DNA of 5,131 nt, from positions 1-5,131 of the forward strand of contig USMR01000091.1 of the NCBI GenBank assembly GCA_900555815.1. Direction: 5' to 3'. The notes under the pieces are model-generated. The model was not told the DNA's origin and made no database searches. It saw only the letters and a list, made by a program, of their open reading frames with translations. How positions within the stretch are numbered: position 1 is the stretch's first letter; every line of letters begins with the position of its first letter. The DNA is from an uncultured Collinsella sp. (GTDB lineage Bacteria; Actinomycetota; Coriobacteriia; Coriobacteriales; Coriobacteriaceae). Shown here one piece after another: positions 4,818-5,131 of the stretch. A program made the translations under genes and the position numbers.

Positions 4818-4859
4818 ACCTGTCGTTTAAGGTTGCGATAAGTGGAGCTGCCTTAGATA

Positions 4860-5129
4860 TTACGCCATCGGGATGCGGTCGTGGTTGACTTGGCTGTAGA
4901 ACAGACGCTGAATCTCAGCCGCATCGCGTGACTGGCCGAGCGCCCACATGGTTTTGGCCACGAGCGTCTCGGTGGTCATGTCATCGCCGCGCAGGATGCC
5001 CGGATGATCGGCGTAAGCGCGGCCGACCTCATAAACGCCCAGATCGAGGCCCTCTTCGGGGACCTGTGTGGTCATGACGACGGTGCGACCCGAATCGACC
5101 CAGCGGAAAATCGCCTCCTCGAATGCCTC
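4860..5129 (-). CDS. L-asparaginase, C-terminal part
   Basis: This is a partial gene entering from the right edge on the minus strand. The frame is open from 5129 and ends in TAA at 4862-4860, giving the last 89 residues. Asparaginases hydrolyse L-asparagine to aspartate and ammonia. The identification rests on the C-terminal domain: GRTVVMTTQVPEEGLDLGVY, then EVG, GILRGDDMTTETLVAKTMWALGQS and a final helix EIQRLF. These match the family pattern 'g..vv..TQ...G.....Y..G.....gvi.g.DMT.ea...Kl..lL...' seen in E. coli AnsA, recalled from memory. The catalytic Thr, Asp and Lys residues are in the N-terminal domain outside the window, so type I and type II cannot be told apart and a signal peptide cannot be checked. 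The internal ATG at 5075 is not the start, since the domain clearly continues upstream. Confidence 0.88.
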   Translation of the reverse strand, partial: EAFEEAIFRWVDSGRTVVMTTQVPEEGLDLGVYEVGRAYADHPGILRGDDMTTETLVAKTMWALGQSRDAAEIQRLFYSQVNHDRIPMA

Positions 5130-5131
5130 AC

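Larger units (their letters stand above)
4540..4859. other. Gene-free 320-base region between convergent genes
   Basis: No convincing gene is seen. The region holds two inverted copies of a roughly 40-base repeat (4574-4616 and 4779-4817). Between them is an AT-rich stretch at about 4669-4712 that includes the palindrome TAAATATTTA (4701-4710). It also has an inverted repeat, TAGACG/CGTCTA, at 4712-4717 and 4738-4743. No T-tailed hairpin is evident for either the HTH gene or the asparaginase gene, so the repeat copies may mark the 3' ends of both transcripts. Confidence 0.6.

Noticed and set aside
4610..4819. Minus-strand frame of 69 codons through the repeat region
   Set aside because: Its product is Arg-rich with no domain pattern, it overlaps both the AT-rich core and repeat copy B, and there is no ribosome binding site.
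4693..4830. Small plus-strand open frame of 45 residues from ATG 4693, beginning MRNKYLLDGTLV
   Set aside because: It has no Shine-Dalgarno sequence, starts in the AT-rich core and runs through repeat copy B, so its end is explained by the repeat. It might be worth keeping if ribosome profiling ever showed signal.

Overview
The window is GC-rich, tightly packed bacterial DNA. Its gene style and protein sequences suggest a gut anaerobe of the Coriobacteriia (Actinomycetota), most likely close to Collinsella. That placement rests on recognition of the proteins and was not checked against a database.

Layout, left to right. (1) Positions 2-235 hold the 3' end of a glycerol dehydrogenase-type (GldA) gene, closed by a strong intrinsic terminator. 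(2) Positions 349-855 hold a second GldA-like reading frame. It keeps the N-terminal NAD-binding part and the extreme C-terminus but lacks about 190 residues between them, including the metal-binding region. (3) Positions 1006-2259 encode a 417-residue iron-sulfur protein with a ferredoxin-like pair of clusters at each end, a cysteine-containing middle domain and a charged helical tail. (4) Positions 2374-3450 encode the conserved ATPase YchF from a GTG start. It is followed after 11 bases by a small three-helix DUF1648-type membrane protein (3462-3845), probably in the same operon.

(5) On the minus strand, 3855-4244 encodes a 129-residue protein that I read tentatively as a capless, catalytically dead HAD-like protein. 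It is divergent from a 72-residue Cro/C1-type helix-turn-helix regulator (4321-4539). A perfect 24-bp palindrome between them (4268-4291) overlaps possible -10 boxes on both strands and is the obvious operator. (6) Positions 4540-4859 contain no convincing gene. They carry two imperfect inverted copies of a roughly 40-base repeat around an AT-rich core. (7) The minus strand from 5129 to 4860 is the C-terminal part of an L-asparaginase.

How the genes relate: there is no single pathway. The window joins redox and fermentative functions (GldA, the polyferredoxin), a housekeeping translation-associated ATPase with a membrane protein, a small self-contained regulator module, and amino-acid catabolism (asparaginase). 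The least ordinary parts are the internally deleted GldA paralogue, the pseudo-HAD/HTH pair with its palindromic operator, and the inverted repeat pair.
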